Shown here: piece after piece, positions 52,657 to 61,858 of the stretch
Numbering within the stretch: position 1 is the first letter of the stretch
Layout: each line of letters starts with the position of its first letter
Assembly: GCA_964627805.1 (NCBI GenBank)
Contig: CAZVLA010000026.1
Coordinates: forward strand, 1 to 64,000
Direction: 5' to 3'
Source: CAZAMI01 sp964627805
GTDB lineage: Archaea; Thermoproteota; Thermoprotei_A; Sulfolobales; NBVN01
DNA: 64,000 nucleotides
The notes under the pieces: generated by a model
The model's database searches: none
Seen by the model: only the letters and a program-made list of their open reading frames with translations
What the model was told of the DNA's origin: nothing
Translations under genes and position numbers: made by a program

Positions 52657-53220
52657 GTGTTGTTTTTGGGTAGAGTAGCTTCAGTAGTTATCATGGCTGG
52701 GGGCAGGGCTAGGAGGTTAGGGTATGTATGTAAGCCGTTAATGAGGATTTGCGGTGATAGGTTAATAATTAAGTCCATTAACGTAGGACTTAAGGTAAGT
52801 AGTAACATCGTAGTAACATACACTAAGTACACTAAGGAAGTTACTGAAGTATGTGATGAAGTAGGTATTAAGTGCGTAGAGACACGTGGTGAGGGGTACT
52901 CTAAGGACTTAAGTGAGGTTCTAAGTAGGACTAACTTACCGGCACTAATACTACCTGCTGACCTACCATTCATTACTTACGCCGTAATTAAGGACTTCAT
53001 TAATAAAGCATTAAGCCTAAACGCGTCAGTAATTAGTTTATGCGTAATAGATAATGACACATGCAGGTTAGTGGGTATATCGATTATTAAGGAGTTAGGA
53101 GGTAATGAAGCACTAATACCTTACCCGCCAAGCATAGAATTAATGGATGTCGACACATTAAACGACTTAATTAAGGTGAAGGAAGCATGCGCTTCCATGG
53201 AGGGTCTTGGAAGGGAGTAA
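52657..53220 (+). CDS. cobY: CobY: GTP:adenosylcobinamide-phosphate guanylyltransferase
   Basis: 187 residues, nucleotidyltransferase fold with IMAGGRARRLG and KPLMRICGDRLI at the N-terminus and LPADLPF as the metal-binding segment. This is the archaeal replacement for CobU. It activates adenosylcobinamide phosphate with GMP for CobS, encoded two genes on. Start is uncertain: GTG 52657, or TTG 52660 or 52666; an ATTATACT element sits about 25-30 bases upstream. Overlaps cobD by 34 bases. Confidence 0.85.
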   Translation: MLFLGRVASVVIMAGGRARRLGYVCKPLMRICGDRLIIKSINVGLKVSSNIVVTYTKYTKEVTEVCDEVGIKCVETRGEGYSKDLSEVLSRTNLPALILPADLPFITYAVIKDFINKALSLNASVISLCVIDNDTCRLVGISIIKELGGNEALIPYPPSIELMDVDTLNDLIKVKEACASMEGLGRE

Positions 53221-54251
53221 GAATTGACTTCAGTATTAATGTAAATCCCTTAGCACCTAAGGAATTAATTAATGAATTAATACTTGAGGCAGTAAGTAAA
53301 GGTACCTACTTAAGATACCCAGACTACAGATATAGTGAATTAAGAGAGGCTATAGGTGGTTTCTACGGTACTAAATCCGAGTATATAATACCTACTAATG
53401 GAGCTGCTGAAGCGTTATCGCTTATCGTGCTAGCCTTGAGGCCTAAATACGTAGCACTTACGTGTCCGTCATTTGGTGATTATGAGATTATGTGTAACGC
53501 GTTGCGTACAGCGATTAATTACGTACCCTACAGAGTAGTTTATGATGAGTATGTATTGGATGTTGAGGCACTCACTAGGTACTGTAGGAGTAACTCATTA
53601 ATAATAATCAATAATCCTAACAACCCGACAGGGAGCGTAGTGAATAGAGGTGAAATTTTTGAATTACTTGGTTGGAGAAGGTGCTACGTATTAATTGATG
53701 AGGCCTACGCAGAGTTATGTAGTGATTATGAAGTTAAGTTACCCAAGGATTTACCTACGAATATAGTGATAGTTAGGTCATTCACTAAGTGGTTATCAAT
53801 ACCGGGTATTAGGGCGGGGTTCATATACGTAGTAGATAATGAGTTGAGGGATCAACTAGATAGTGTTAGGCAACCATGGAATGTTAACTCAATAGCTGAG
53901 TACGTAATAACTAAACTACTAACTAAGTACTCAAGCAAGCTACTTAACGTAGTTAAGGAATCTAGGAACTACTTAAGTAAGGAGAGAGAATGGCTTAGTA
54001 GTAAATTAAGGTCATTAGGATTTAAAGTATTTAAGAGTAGGGTTAATTTCGTATTAATAAAACACGATAAGTTAAACCTTAGTTTAGTTAATGAATTACT
54101 AATTAAGAGATATGGAATAGCTATAAGGCCATGCATAGGATTTAGAGGGTTGAGTAAGTCGTACGCTAGAGTATCTATTAGGTGTAGGTCTGAGAATGAG
54201 GTATTAATTAAGTCCTTGAATAATGTTATGGAGTTGATGGGTGTTGATTAA
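53187..54251 (+). CDS. cobD: CobD-like L-threonine-O-3-phosphate decarboxylase
   Basis: 354-residue class I aminotransferase fold. It starts with HGG and DFSINVNPLAP, hallmarks of CobD instead of HisC. Other marks are NNPNNPTG, VLIDEAYAEL and the PLP lysine in RSFTKWLSIPG. Makes (R)-1-aminopropan-2-yl phosphate for CbiB. Overlaps cobY and cobS, so the four cobalamin genes are one operon. Histidinol-phosphate transaminase is the alternative but fits the context less well. Confidence 0.87.
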   Translation: MRFHGGSWKGVRIDFSINVNPLAPKELINELILEAVSKGTYLRYPDYRYSELREAIGGFYGTKSEYIIPTNGAAEALSLIVLALRPKYVALTCPSFGDYEIMCNALRTAINYVPYRVVYDEYVLDVEALTRYCRSNSLIIINNPNNPTGSVVNRGEIFELLGWRRCYVLIDEAYAELCSDYEVKLPKDLPTNIVIVRSFTKWLSIPGIRAGFIYVVDNELRDQLDSVRQPWNVNSIAEYVITKLLTKYSSKLLNVVKESRNYLSKEREWLSSKLRSLGFKVFKSRVNFVLIKHDKLNLSLVNELLIKRYGIAIRPCIGFRGLSKSYARVSIRCRSENEVLIKSLNNVMELMGVD

Positions 54252-55077
54252 ATCCCTAATTAAGGGGCTCTTATCACTTATTTCCTTCCTAACAATAATA
54301 CCTACTAAGGAACACGACTTAAGACTAGCTGCTAAATACTTCTACCTAGTACCTGCTGTGGGTTTAATTAGAGGGTTAATAGTAGCGGTAACTACTGCAT
54401 CAATATTCTCAATTACTAAGGATCCTCTACTAGCATCAGTAACGTCATTAGCTATGCACGCATTAATTCAGGGGTTTAACCATATTGATGGCTTCATAGA
54501 CTTTAGTGAAGCAATACTTAGTGGTAGTAGGGGTTATGAAGCACTTAAGATAGTTAAGGACGTACATAGAGGGGCATTCGCGATAGCTATCTACGGTATA
54601 TACTTATTAATTGCTGCATCAGTAATACGTTACGTACTCTTAATTGCTAATCAGTACTTATACGTAGTACTAATTCTCACCTACTCGGAGGTAGCTTCGG
54701 CATCGACAATGTTTATACTCGCTAAATTTAGTAGATTACCTAATTACGATGGTTTAGGTAAGTTATTCATTGTTGAGTGCAGGGATCTAAGTAAGTTTCT
54801 TAAGTTTATAGCAGTACTTACTGCGTGCCTCACACCCGCATCAATATTAGTTATTTCCTTAGGGAGCACCCACTACGTAGTACTAGCTGTATCCGTGACT
54901 CTATTAACTTCAGTAGTAAGTGCTTCAGTACTTAGTAGGTACTTAGCCAATAAGGTGCTCGGATTTACTCAAGGTGATGTACTTGGATTCACTAATGAAT
55001 TTTCATGGATTAATTACTTAATAATATATTCAATATTAATTACGTTGATAGGTAGGTACGGTGTCATTAATACCTAA
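54241..55077 (+). CDS. cobS: Cobalamin synthase (adenosylcobinamide-GDP ribazoletransferase)
   Basis: 278 residues, polytopic. The conserved segment FNHIDGFIDFSEAIL corresponds to the GGxHxDGLxD acidic motif of CobS, with DVHRGAFAIA following. Joins adenosylcobinamide-GDP to alpha-ribazole phosphate in the membrane. The later phosphatase step can be done by the CobZ domain of CbiS encoded at 16.4 kb. Overlaps cobD and cbiB. Confidence 0.88.
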   Translation: MLIKSLIKGLLSLISFLTIIPTKEHDLRLAAKYFYLVPAVGLIRGLIVAVTTASIFSITKDPLLASVTSLAMHALIQGFNHIDGFIDFSEAILSGSRGYEALKIVKDVHRGAFAIAIYGIYLLIAASVIRYVLLIANQYLYVVLILTYSEVASASTMFILAKFSRLPNYDGLGKLFIVECRDLSKFLKFIAVLTACLTPASILVISLGSTHYVVLAVSVTLLTSVVSASVLSRYLANKVLGFTQGDVLGFTNEFSWINYLIIYSILITLIGRYGVINT

Positions 55078-56023
55078 CCTCCCTACATGGATATACCCCA
55101 GTAACTACTACGTAATAGCTTCATTAGGTATATCCCTACTATGTGATGTGGTGTATCCAAGGCATGAGGGGGTGCTATACTTAATACATCCTGTTAGGAC
55201 AGCTTACTTTATGTCTCTTAAGCTATCTAGGTATGGCAGTACTAAATTATTCGGCTTTACCGTGTGGTTACTAACGCTACTTACTCACTTACTACCTTAT
55301 GCACTATTACTTTATGTATCATGGTCAATATCCCCCATATTATGGGTAATTACTTCTGCTTACGTAATTAAGGTGAGTATATCACCTACATTACTGGTTA
55401 AGACCTTACTGAGGGTCATTAAGTGTGGCTACTTACGTGACTATAAATGCGTTAGGAGGGAAGTTCAAGGTATTGTTAGGAGGGATGTAAGTAGATTAAG
55501 CATTAGACACGTATACTCAGCAGGTATTGAATCCCTCTTCGAGAATATAGTTGATGGTGTTGCATCACCCCTAGTACTACTCGTAATCCTAGGACCTCTA
55601 GGAGCACTTACTCAGAGGCTGATCAATACCTTAGATGGTGCCTTAGGGTATAAGGTAGGTAGGTTTAGGGAGGTTGGGTGGTTCTCAGCGGTTATGGATA
55701 CCGTAATTAACTACTTACCAGCTAGGTTGGTGGCTTTAATGACCTTACTTACTTCATTAATCATTAGTAATTCACTAGGTAGTAGGTTTAAAACCTACCT
55801 TAAGTACTGCAGAAGCACTGAGAGCGTTAATGCGGGTCATCCAATGTCAGCTATTGCATCAGCCTTGAGCGTGAGGCTAGAGAAACCGGGTCATTATGTA
55901 CTTGGGGATGGTGAATTACCTGATTTAATGCATGTCTGCCTAGCTACTGAACTAGCTATTTATGTAGTTACGGAGCTCTACGCAGGTGCGTTACTTGCGT
56001 TAGTGGTGCCGTATTTACAGTAG
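55061..56023 (+). CDS. cbiB: CbiB: adenosylcobinamide-phosphate synthase
   Basis: 320 residues, membrane-embedded. The GIESLFENIVDGVASPL segment with nearby INTLDGALGYK and the C-terminal NAGHPMSAIASAL are signatures of CbiB. Attaches aminopropanol phosphate (from CobD) to adenosylcobyric acid. Last gene of the cobY-cobD-cobS-cbiB operon, overlapping cobS by 17 bases. Confidence 0.9.
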   Translation: MSLIPNLPTWIYPSNYYVIASLGISLLCDVVYPRHEGVLYLIHPVRTAYFMSLKLSRYGSTKLFGFTVWLLTLLTHLLPYALLLYVSWSISPILWVITSAYVIKVSISPTLLVKTLLRVIKCGYLRDYKCVRREVQGIVRRDVSRLSIRHVYSAGIESLFENIVDGVASPLVLLVILGPLGALTQRLINTLDGALGYKVGRFREVGWFSAVMDTVINYLPARLVALMTLLTSLIISNSLGSRFKTYLKYCRSTESVNAGHPMSAIASALSVRLEKPGHYVLGDGELPDLMHVCLATELAIYVVTELYAGALLALVVPYLQ

Positions 56024-56066
56024 GTATTAATTAACCCTCTCACAAACTCATTAAGGGTAATTAAGC

Positions 56067-57788
56067 TTGAGTAAAGCATCGGTAGTTGTAGCTATAGTTG
56101 TTACAGCTATCCTAGCTTACTTAGTAGGTTCATACGTAGGTCTTCAACCACTAACTGGGGTTCAGCCTGCAGTAAGTACTAAGGTAGTTACTAAGTACAT
56201 GTACAGTACACTCACAAGCAACATTACTAAGTACGTACCTAAAACAACTTATAAGGTATCTACGAAAGTAACTACAGCTAAGGTCACAATTACTAAGTAC
56301 GTAACTAGGACAAACATAGTTACTAGGAAGTTACTAACTACAGTAACTAAGACTAAAACTAAGGTACTTACTTCATTAACTACGACAACCGTAACAAAGA
56401 CGAGGACTCAGTATCTACTACAATCCGTTGAGCACGTAGTTATAGCATTTAGTAACTTAAGTAGCTATAACTTAAGTAAGTTAATTAGTATAGCTAGTAA
56501 GCACCCATCATTAAATCCCCCCTCATGTCCTAAGGTAAGACGTAGCTTAAGTGAGTTAGTAATAGCCGCTGCCTTAACACCTGAGGAACTCAAGACTGTA
56601 GAGTCTATAGCCAAGGAGGTTAAGGTACCTAACTCCCCCCTAGATACGGCCTTAAATGCCGCTAGGTGGGTGTATAGGAACGTTAAGTACGTTAGTGACG
56701 GCAGGTTCAAGACATTTAACTGCGTTCTAATGCCTGGTGAGACATTAAGATTAGGTGGTGATTGCGAGGATAGGGCGCTTCTACTTGCTTCAATCCTATT
56801 AGCTACTAAGCAATTCAATAAGGTATACATACTCAGTATCAAGTTTAAAGAGACCAACGTAGGGCATGTAGAGGTAGGTATTGATGTAGGTGGTGAGTTA
56901 TACGCATTAATGACTGAGAAGCACCCGTTTCTTAGATCATTAAGTAGCGATTACTGCGGTTATTGGAGGGACAACGGATTAACAATAAGTAACGTAACTG
57001 TATATGAAGTAGTTACTACTGGATTTACGGTTCGCGTAGGTAAGTTAGGTACTTATGAGATAAAGTGCAGTACTACGTACCCACCACCAATAACTGAGGA
57101 GTACTTGAAAAGCATCGAGGAGTATCTACTCATTAAGTTTAACTTAAGTAAGTGTTACGTACCGAGTTATGTGTGGGAGCAGTACAGATTAGTTGATGAG
57201 GGGGTAATTTACCTGCCCTACTTAAGGATGACCATACCTGTAGATTGGTACTCAGTACACCCCCCTAAGTGGGTAGCTAATAGAGTGGCTGGGATTATTG
57301 CGGAGACTTTCAGTAAAGAAGTAAGTAATTTAGTAAGGAAGTACGGGTGCGGAATCTTTAAAGCGGTATTCACGAAGCGTAAGGTAAGCATTATTAAGTA
57401 CAATAGGTACCTACAACTTTATGAAACCAAGGAGCTAAAGCCTGTTATTGATGTCTACTTCATAGCACCACTAACTAAGTATTCCCCTAACGCCGTAGTT
57501 AATATCGGTAGTAAATACATAGTAATTAATGTGGTATCACTAAATAAGAGCGTTGAGGTCCTCATATACAGATTGAAGGAATCAACACCAATACTGGGTA
57601 TAGCTAAGCCTGGGTGGGTATACAGTACTGTACCTACAGTAACTGCTGATGAATGGGTAAGTAATAGTGGATTAACGCATATAGTAGTTAATAAGGAGAA
57701 GGTATTCAATAAGTTAGGTACTGGTAAGTACGTATTAGTTGTGTGGGTGGGTAAGGAGGCTTACGTTAAGTACTTACCAGTACCTTAG
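56067..57788 (+). CDS. Surface transglutaminase-like protein with N-terminal anchor and Thr-rich stalk
   Basis: 573 residues. Signal anchor at about 5-24, a stalk of Thr/Lys/Val repeats (about 38-116, e.g. TVTKTKTKVLTS), a transglutaminase-like domain with C233 in GGDCED, H267 in GHVEV and D273 as likely triad, then about 300 residues of mixed beta sequence. This is the reverse order of the protein at 47.0-48.5 kb, which has the stalk and anchor at the C-terminus. Start TTG. Both should face the outside. Confidence 0.82.
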   Translation: MSKASVVVAIVVTAILAYLVGSYVGLQPLTGVQPAVSTKVVTKYMYSTLTSNITKYVPKTTYKVSTKVTTAKVTITKYVTRTNIVTRKLLTTVTKTKTKVLTSLTTTTVTKTRTQYLLQSVEHVVIAFSNLSSYNLSKLISIASKHPSLNPPSCPKVRRSLSELVIAAALTPEELKTVESIAKEVKVPNSPLDTALNAARWVYRNVKYVSDGRFKTFNCVLMPGETLRLGGDCEDRALLLASILLATKQFNKVYILSIKFKETNVGHVEVGIDVGGELYALMTEKHPFLRSLSSDYCGYWRDNGLTISNVTVYEVVTTGFTVRVGKLGTYEIKCSTTYPPPITEEYLKSIEEYLLIKFNLSKCYVPSYVWEQYRLVDEGVIYLPYLRMTIPVDWYSVHPPKWVANRVAGIIAETFSKEVSNLVRKYGCGIFKAVFTKRKVSIIKYNRYLQLYETKELKPVIDVYFIAPLTKYSPNAVVNIGSKYIVINVVSLNKSVEVLIYRLKESTPILGIAKPGWVYSTVPTVTADEWVSNSGLTHIVVNKEKVFNKLGTGKYVLVVWVGKEAYVKYLPVP

Positions 57789-57839
57789 GATTCACTATGG
57801 GGGTAAGGTTTTTAATTATATTTAATTAATACTGACTAG

Positions 57840-58400
57840 GTGAGTGAACTGGTTAAGTGCATTGATAAGGGGTTCGTACTATGGTTTACGGGATTACCAG
57901 CTAGCGGTAAGACGACCGTAGCTAGGGGGGTAGCTGAGGTTCTTAAGTCTATGGGTTATAGAGTTGAGTTACTTGATGGTGACTGGGTGAGGAAGACAAT
58001 AAATCCTGATGCTGGATTCACGCGGGAGCAGAGGAGGATACACCTTAGGAGAGTTGCCTGGATAGCTAGGTTATTAGCTAGGAATGGTGTAGTAGTTCTA
58101 TGTAGTTTCGTATCACCATACAGGAGTGTTAGGAAGGAGATAAGAGGTATTATTGAGGAGGAGGGTATTAAGTTCGTTGAGATATACGTTAAGTGCAGTG
58201 TCGAGGAATGCATTAGGAGGGATCCTAAGGGACTATATAAGAAGGCATTAGCTGGTGAGATAAGTCACTTCACAGGCATAAGTGACCCTTACGAAGAACC
58301 CGAGAACCCTGACGTAGTAGTTGATACAGAGCATGAGAGTGTTAGTGAGTGCGTATCTAAGGTGGTTAGTAAGGTTAGGGAATTAGGGCTCATTAGTTAA
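57840..58400 (+). CDS. cysC: Adenylylsulfate (APS) kinase
   Basis: 186 residues. P-loop GLPASGKT (18-25), LLDGDWVRK, a second-substrate region RVAWIARLLARNG and ISHFTGISDPYEEPENPD, all typical of APS kinase. Phosphorylates APS to PAPS. First gene of an eight-kilobase sulfate operon. A TTATATTTAAT promoter element lies about 20-30 bases before the GTG, predicting a leaderless mRNA. Confidence 0.94.
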   Translation: MSELVKCIDKGFVLWFTGLPASGKTTVARGVAEVLKSMGYRVELLDGDWVRKTINPDAGFTREQRRIHLRRVAWIARLLARNGVVVLCSFVSPYRSVRKEIRGIIEEEGIKFVEIYVKCSVEECIRRDPKGLYKKALAGEISHFTGISDPYEEPENPDVVVDTEHESVSECVSKVVSKVRELGLIS

Positions 58401-58414
58401 GAGGTATTAAGCTA

Positions 58415-59197
58415 ATGTACTTAAGTATAAATGAATTCCTAATAATACTAAGCGGTGCATTAGCATCCATAATGTATGTTTGGTTAGGGGTTGGCTACGC
58501 CCTATCGGTCATGCTGATAATTACCCTACTAGGCTACAGCGTGACTAAGGCACTACCCGAGATCCTCTTAACTCAATTCGTTATATCAGTTCTTGGATCT
58601 TACCTAAGGGGCAAGTTATCTAGTGACTTAGGGACTAGCTTAAGGAATGGTGCCGTAATAGCTATCAGTGCCTATGCATCGTTCATATCAGCGTTATTAC
58701 TTGGTATTAAGCTTCACGACGTTAGTAGGTTATTAGCTATAGTAGCTATACTAATGGTAGCCTCATTCATGCTAATCATTAGGAAGGGGGGTACCGACCC
58801 AGTACCTAAGGTGAGGCAGTTTAAGTTAAGCCTAGTCACTGGTGTATTAGCTGGTGTTGTTAAGGGGGTTATAGGGGCTGCAGTAACTCCGGTAATGCTA
58901 GTTATTCAGAGAGTAGGTGGTTTAAGTATTGATGAGGGTCTACTTAGGTCATTACTAGCTGAGAGTGCTATATGCTTAACAGCATTCGTACCGTACGTAC
59001 TAACCCTTAAGTTCTCACTAGCGATGTTCACGTACTTACTCATAGGGTCATTAATAGGTGCTCTAGTTGGTTACGCGTTAATCGGTAGGAGAGGAGCTAG
59101 CGTTAAGGTCTTGGCTTCCTCGTTAGCTATGCTCGTAATATCGGGTATCCTACTTATTAAGGTCTTGCTTACAACACTCTACGGAGGTGCTACGTAG
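58415..59197 (+). CDS. TauE/SafE-family anion permease
   Basis: 260 residues, about eight hydrophobic segments, with the family's duplicated Gly/Pro-rich helices (LVTGVLAGVVKGVIGAAVTP). TauE/SafE proteins carry sulfite, sulfoacetate or other organosulfur anions. Placement between APS kinase and ATP sulfurylase genes supports sulfate or sulfite as substrate. Fourteen bases after cysC, directly followed by the first RHH gene. Confidence 0.85.
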   Translation: MYLSINEFLIILSGALASIMYVWLGVGYALSVMLIITLLGYSVTKALPEILLTQFVISVLGSYLRGKLSSDLGTSLRNGAVIAISAYASFISALLLGIKLHDVSRLLAIVAILMVASFMLIIRKGGTDPVPKVRQFKLSLVTGVLAGVVKGVIGAAVTPVMLVIQRVGGLSIDEGLLRSLLAESAICLTAFVPYVLTLKFSLAMFTYLLIGSLIGALVGYALIGRRGASVKVLASSLAMLVISGILLIKVLLTTLYGGAT

Positions 59198-59410
59198 GTG
59201 AGTGAAGAGAAGGTAAGTATTAAGATTTCAAAGCAACTATACGATAAGGTTAAGAAGTACATTGAGGAGCAGGGGGGCTTCTCAAGTGTTGAGGAGTTCG
59301 TTGAGTTCGTGATTAATGAAGTACTTAGTGAGGAGAGTGAATCCTACGAAATGAGTAAGGAGGATGAGGAGAAGGTCAAGGAGAGGTTAAGAGCTCTAGG
59401 CTACATTTAA
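59198..59410 (+). CDS. Ribbon-helix-helix protein 1
   Basis: 70 residues. KVSIKISKQLYDKVKKYIEE is the ribbon and first helix of an RHH (CopG-like) fold, with VEEFVEFVINEVL as the second helix. The acidic C-terminal tail ends EKVKERLRALGYI, very like the tail of the next gene. Starts at the base after the tauE stop. Could be a DNA-binding regulator or a subunit associated with Sat. Confidence 0.82.
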   Translation: MSEEKVSIKISKQLYDKVKKYIEEQGGFSSVEEFVEFVINEVLSEESESYEMSKEDEEKVKERLRALGYI

Positions 59411-59420
59411 GGGGTAAGCC

Positions 59421-59666
59421 ATGAATGGTGAGGAAGGTAGTGCTAGGAGGGGTAGGTACACCACAGTATCGATACCAGTAACCCTGTATAATAGGATTAA
59501 GGAGTTAATCAAGGATACAGGATTTACTTCAGTATCTCAATTCGTTACGTACGTACTAAGGGAGGTTGTTTCGTCGATGGAGGCTGAGAAGTTAGAGAGT
59601 GAGGTAATTAGTGAGGAGGATAGGAGGAGGATTATAGAGAAGCTTAAGAGGTTAGGGTACTTATGA
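59421..59666 (+). CDS. Ribbon-helix-helix protein 2
   Basis: 81 residues, paralogue of the gene just upstream. RHH core: YTTVSIPVTLYNRIKELIKD and SVSQFVTYVLREVV, then a linker and the tail EEDRRRIIEKLKRLGYL. Its stop overlaps the sat ribosome site. Two consecutive RHH genes may make a heterodimer. Confidence 0.82.
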   Translation: MNGEEGSARRGRYTTVSIPVTLYNRIKELIKDTGFTSVSQFVTYVLREVVSSMEAEKLESEVISEEDRRRIIEKLKRLGYL

Positions 59667-59676
59667 GGTGATTAAC

Positions 59677-60825
59677 GTGGTATCGAGACCGCATGGTGGT
59701 AAGTTAGTTGATAGGGTCGTTAAGGGTCCTAGGAGGGATCACTTACTTGAGGAGGCTAAGGAGCTTAAGTCAATTGAATTAAGTGAGAGCTTAGTAGCTG
59801 ACTTAATGAACATAGCTCATGGAGTATACAGCCCATTAGAGGGCTTCCTAATCCAGGAGGATTACATATCAGTAATACATGAGATGAGGTTAAGTAATGA
59901 CGTACCGTGGACAATACCTATAATACTTGACGTCAATCCAGAGGAGATAGTCGACCTTAAGGAGGGTGATGATGTAGCACTAAAGTATGGAGGTAGTGTA
60001 GTAGCTTTAATGAGGATTGAGGAGATCTACGGGTGGGATAAGAAGGAGTACTGTCAGTTAGTATTCAAGACCGTAAGTAAGGAGCATCCAGGTGTAGTTA
60101 GGACTATGGGTAGGAAGGAGCTACTTATTGGAGGTACTATAGACTTACTGAATGAGGTCCCAGAACCCTTCGAGAATGTTAGGTTATGGCCTAAAGAAAC
60201 TAGAGTACTGTTTAGAGAGAGGGGATGGAGAACCGTAGTTGGTTTCCAGACAAGGAACGTACCCCACTTAGGTCACGAGTACGTTCAGAAGGCAGCCCTC
60301 ACCTTCGTTGACGGGTTATTCGTTAACCCATTAGTGGGGTGGAAGAAACCAGGTGACTTCAAGGATGAAGTGATAGTTAAGGCTTACGAGGCCCTAATAA
60401 ATCATTACTACCCAAAGGATTCAGTAGTGTTTTCAGTACTTAGGATGGAGATGAGGTACGCAGGACCTAGGGAGGCCATACATCACGCAATAGTTAGGAA
60501 GAACTTCGGGTGTACGCACTTCATAGTTGGTAGGGACCATGCCGGTGTAGGTAACTTCTACGGACCTTACGAGGCGTGGGACATATTCAGTGAGTTCCCC
60601 GACCTAGGGATAACCCCCTTATTCATTAGGGAGGCATTCTACTGTAGGAGATGCGGTGGTATGGTCAATGCCAAGATATGCCCGCACACCGACGAGTTTA
60701 GGGTTAGGATAAGCGGTACTAAGTTAAGGGAGATGATAAGGAGGAAGCAGAAACCACCTGAGACCATGATGAGGCCTGAAGTAGCGGAGGTAGTACTTAG
60801 CTTTGATAACCCATTCGTTACTTAA
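59677..60825 (+). CDS. sat: Sulfate adenylyltransferase (ATP sulfurylase)
   Basis: 382 residues. Active-site motifs GFQTRNVPHLGHEY (QxRNxxHxxH region) and GRDHAGVGNFYG (GRDxAGxG), plus a zinc site in CRRCGGMVNAKICPH, typical of archaeal and bacterial sat. I set the start at GTG 59677, giving VSRPHGGKLV, with GAGGTGAT four bases upstream; GTG 59668 is possible. Makes APS from sulfate and ATP. No APS or PAPS reductase is present in the window. Confidence 0.95.
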   Translation: MVSRPHGGKLVDRVVKGPRRDHLLEEAKELKSIELSESLVADLMNIAHGVYSPLEGFLIQEDYISVIHEMRLSNDVPWTIPIILDVNPEEIVDLKEGDDVALKYGGSVVALMRIEEIYGWDKKEYCQLVFKTVSKEHPGVVRTMGRKELLIGGTIDLLNEVPEPFENVRLWPKETRVLFRERGWRTVVGFQTRNVPHLGHEYVQKAALTFVDGLFVNPLVGWKKPGDFKDEVIVKAYEALINHYYPKDSVVFSVLRMEMRYAGPREAIHHAIVRKNFGCTHFIVGRDHAGVGNFYGPYEAWDIFSEFPDLGITPLFIREAFYCRRCGGMVNAKICPHTDEFRVRISGTKLREMIRRKQKPPETMMRPEVAEVVLSFDNPFVT

Positions 60826-61858
60826 GCGTAACTGCCTTAGGATTCGTGAGGACTTAGCGAGTAGTGACTACGTAACTATAATTCATCACTGGGACACCGA
60901 CGGTATAGCATCAGCTGTCCTACTCAGTAAGTTAAGGGGTGGGGAGTCAGGGATTAAGTACGTAGTACCTAGGATTGGTGAGTACTCCTTAACTGCTTTT
61001 GAGACTAATGAGTTAGTTGGTTACGTAGTAATTACTGACTACGGAATTAAGCTTGAGGAGGTTAGTAAGTTAAGCTCACTACTAGGTAATTACGTAGCAG
61101 TAATCGATCACCACTTGAATAGAGTTAGTGAGTGTAATGCGTTAATATGTAATCCTGTAGCATTCGGGGTCAGCGAGTATTCATACCCATCAACTACTTG
61201 GGTAATTAAGGACTTAATCAATACAGTAAGTAATGAGTACTTAGTAGCCTTAGGTATTGTAGGGGACGTTGGTAGTGAGGTTAGGAATGAAGGTATACGT
61301 AAGTGGTTAAGTAGGTTAGGTCTAAGTATTAATGACTTAATATTAGCTAGTAAGTTAATTGACTCATGCTATAAGTTAATTGATTACGGATGCATAGACT
61401 ACGCAAGGAACTTACTAATGAAGTCCAGCGACTTAGGTGAGGTTATCAGTGATAGTGTACTCAATAATGCATTAAGTAGGTTAAGTAGTGAATTAGGTAG
61501 CGTACTGAGTAGTTCAGAACCTAGTGAGGAGTTAAGAGTAGGTGATTTAAGTATCAAGTTATTTAGGTTAAGTACGGAGTACTACTTAACATCAAGTATT
61601 GGTAGGGAATTAGCTCGTAGATACCGAGATTCGGTAGTAGTGCTTATTAATGATGTTAGGAGGTTAGGTAAGTCATACATATACGTTAGGAGCTACACCT
61701 ACAACCTCCGCAACGTACTCACTAAGCTTAAGGAGTTAGGCTTAAGGGTAGGTGGTAAGGACACAGTATTCGTAGTTACCTGCTCAGAAAGTAGTTGCTC
61801 TAAGGAGGTTAGTTACGTTTTAAACTCCCTACGGAAGTACGTAATTAGTCATAGGTGA
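60803..61858 (+). CDS. DHH-family phosphoesterase, candidate pAp phosphatase
   Basis: 351 residues. HHWDTDGIASAVLL (motif 1), ITDYG (motif 2), VAVIDHHLN (DHH) and a C-terminal domain with RLGKSYIYVRSY and LRVGGKDTV in the DHHA1 position. It is cotranscribed with and overlaps sat by 23 bases, and the next gene by four. PAPS-using reactions release pAp, and members of the DHH/DHHA1 (NrnA) family hydrolyse pAp, so that role is a reasonable inference. Nuclease activity is the alternative. Confidence 0.82.
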   Translation: MITHSLLKRNCLRIREDLASSDYVTIIHHWDTDGIASAVLLSKLRGGESGIKYVVPRIGEYSLTAFETNELVGYVVITDYGIKLEEVSKLSSLLGNYVAVIDHHLNRVSECNALICNPVAFGVSEYSYPSTTWVIKDLINTVSNEYLVALGIVGDVGSEVRNEGIRKWLSRLGLSINDLILASKLIDSCYKLIDYGCIDYARNLLMKSSDLGEVISDSVLNNALSRLSSELGSVLSSSEPSEELRVGDLSIKLFRLSTEYYLTSSIGRELARRYRDSVVVLINDVRRLGKSYIYVRSYTYNLRNVLTKLKELGLRVGGKDTVFVVTCSESSCSKEVSYVLNSLRKYVISHR

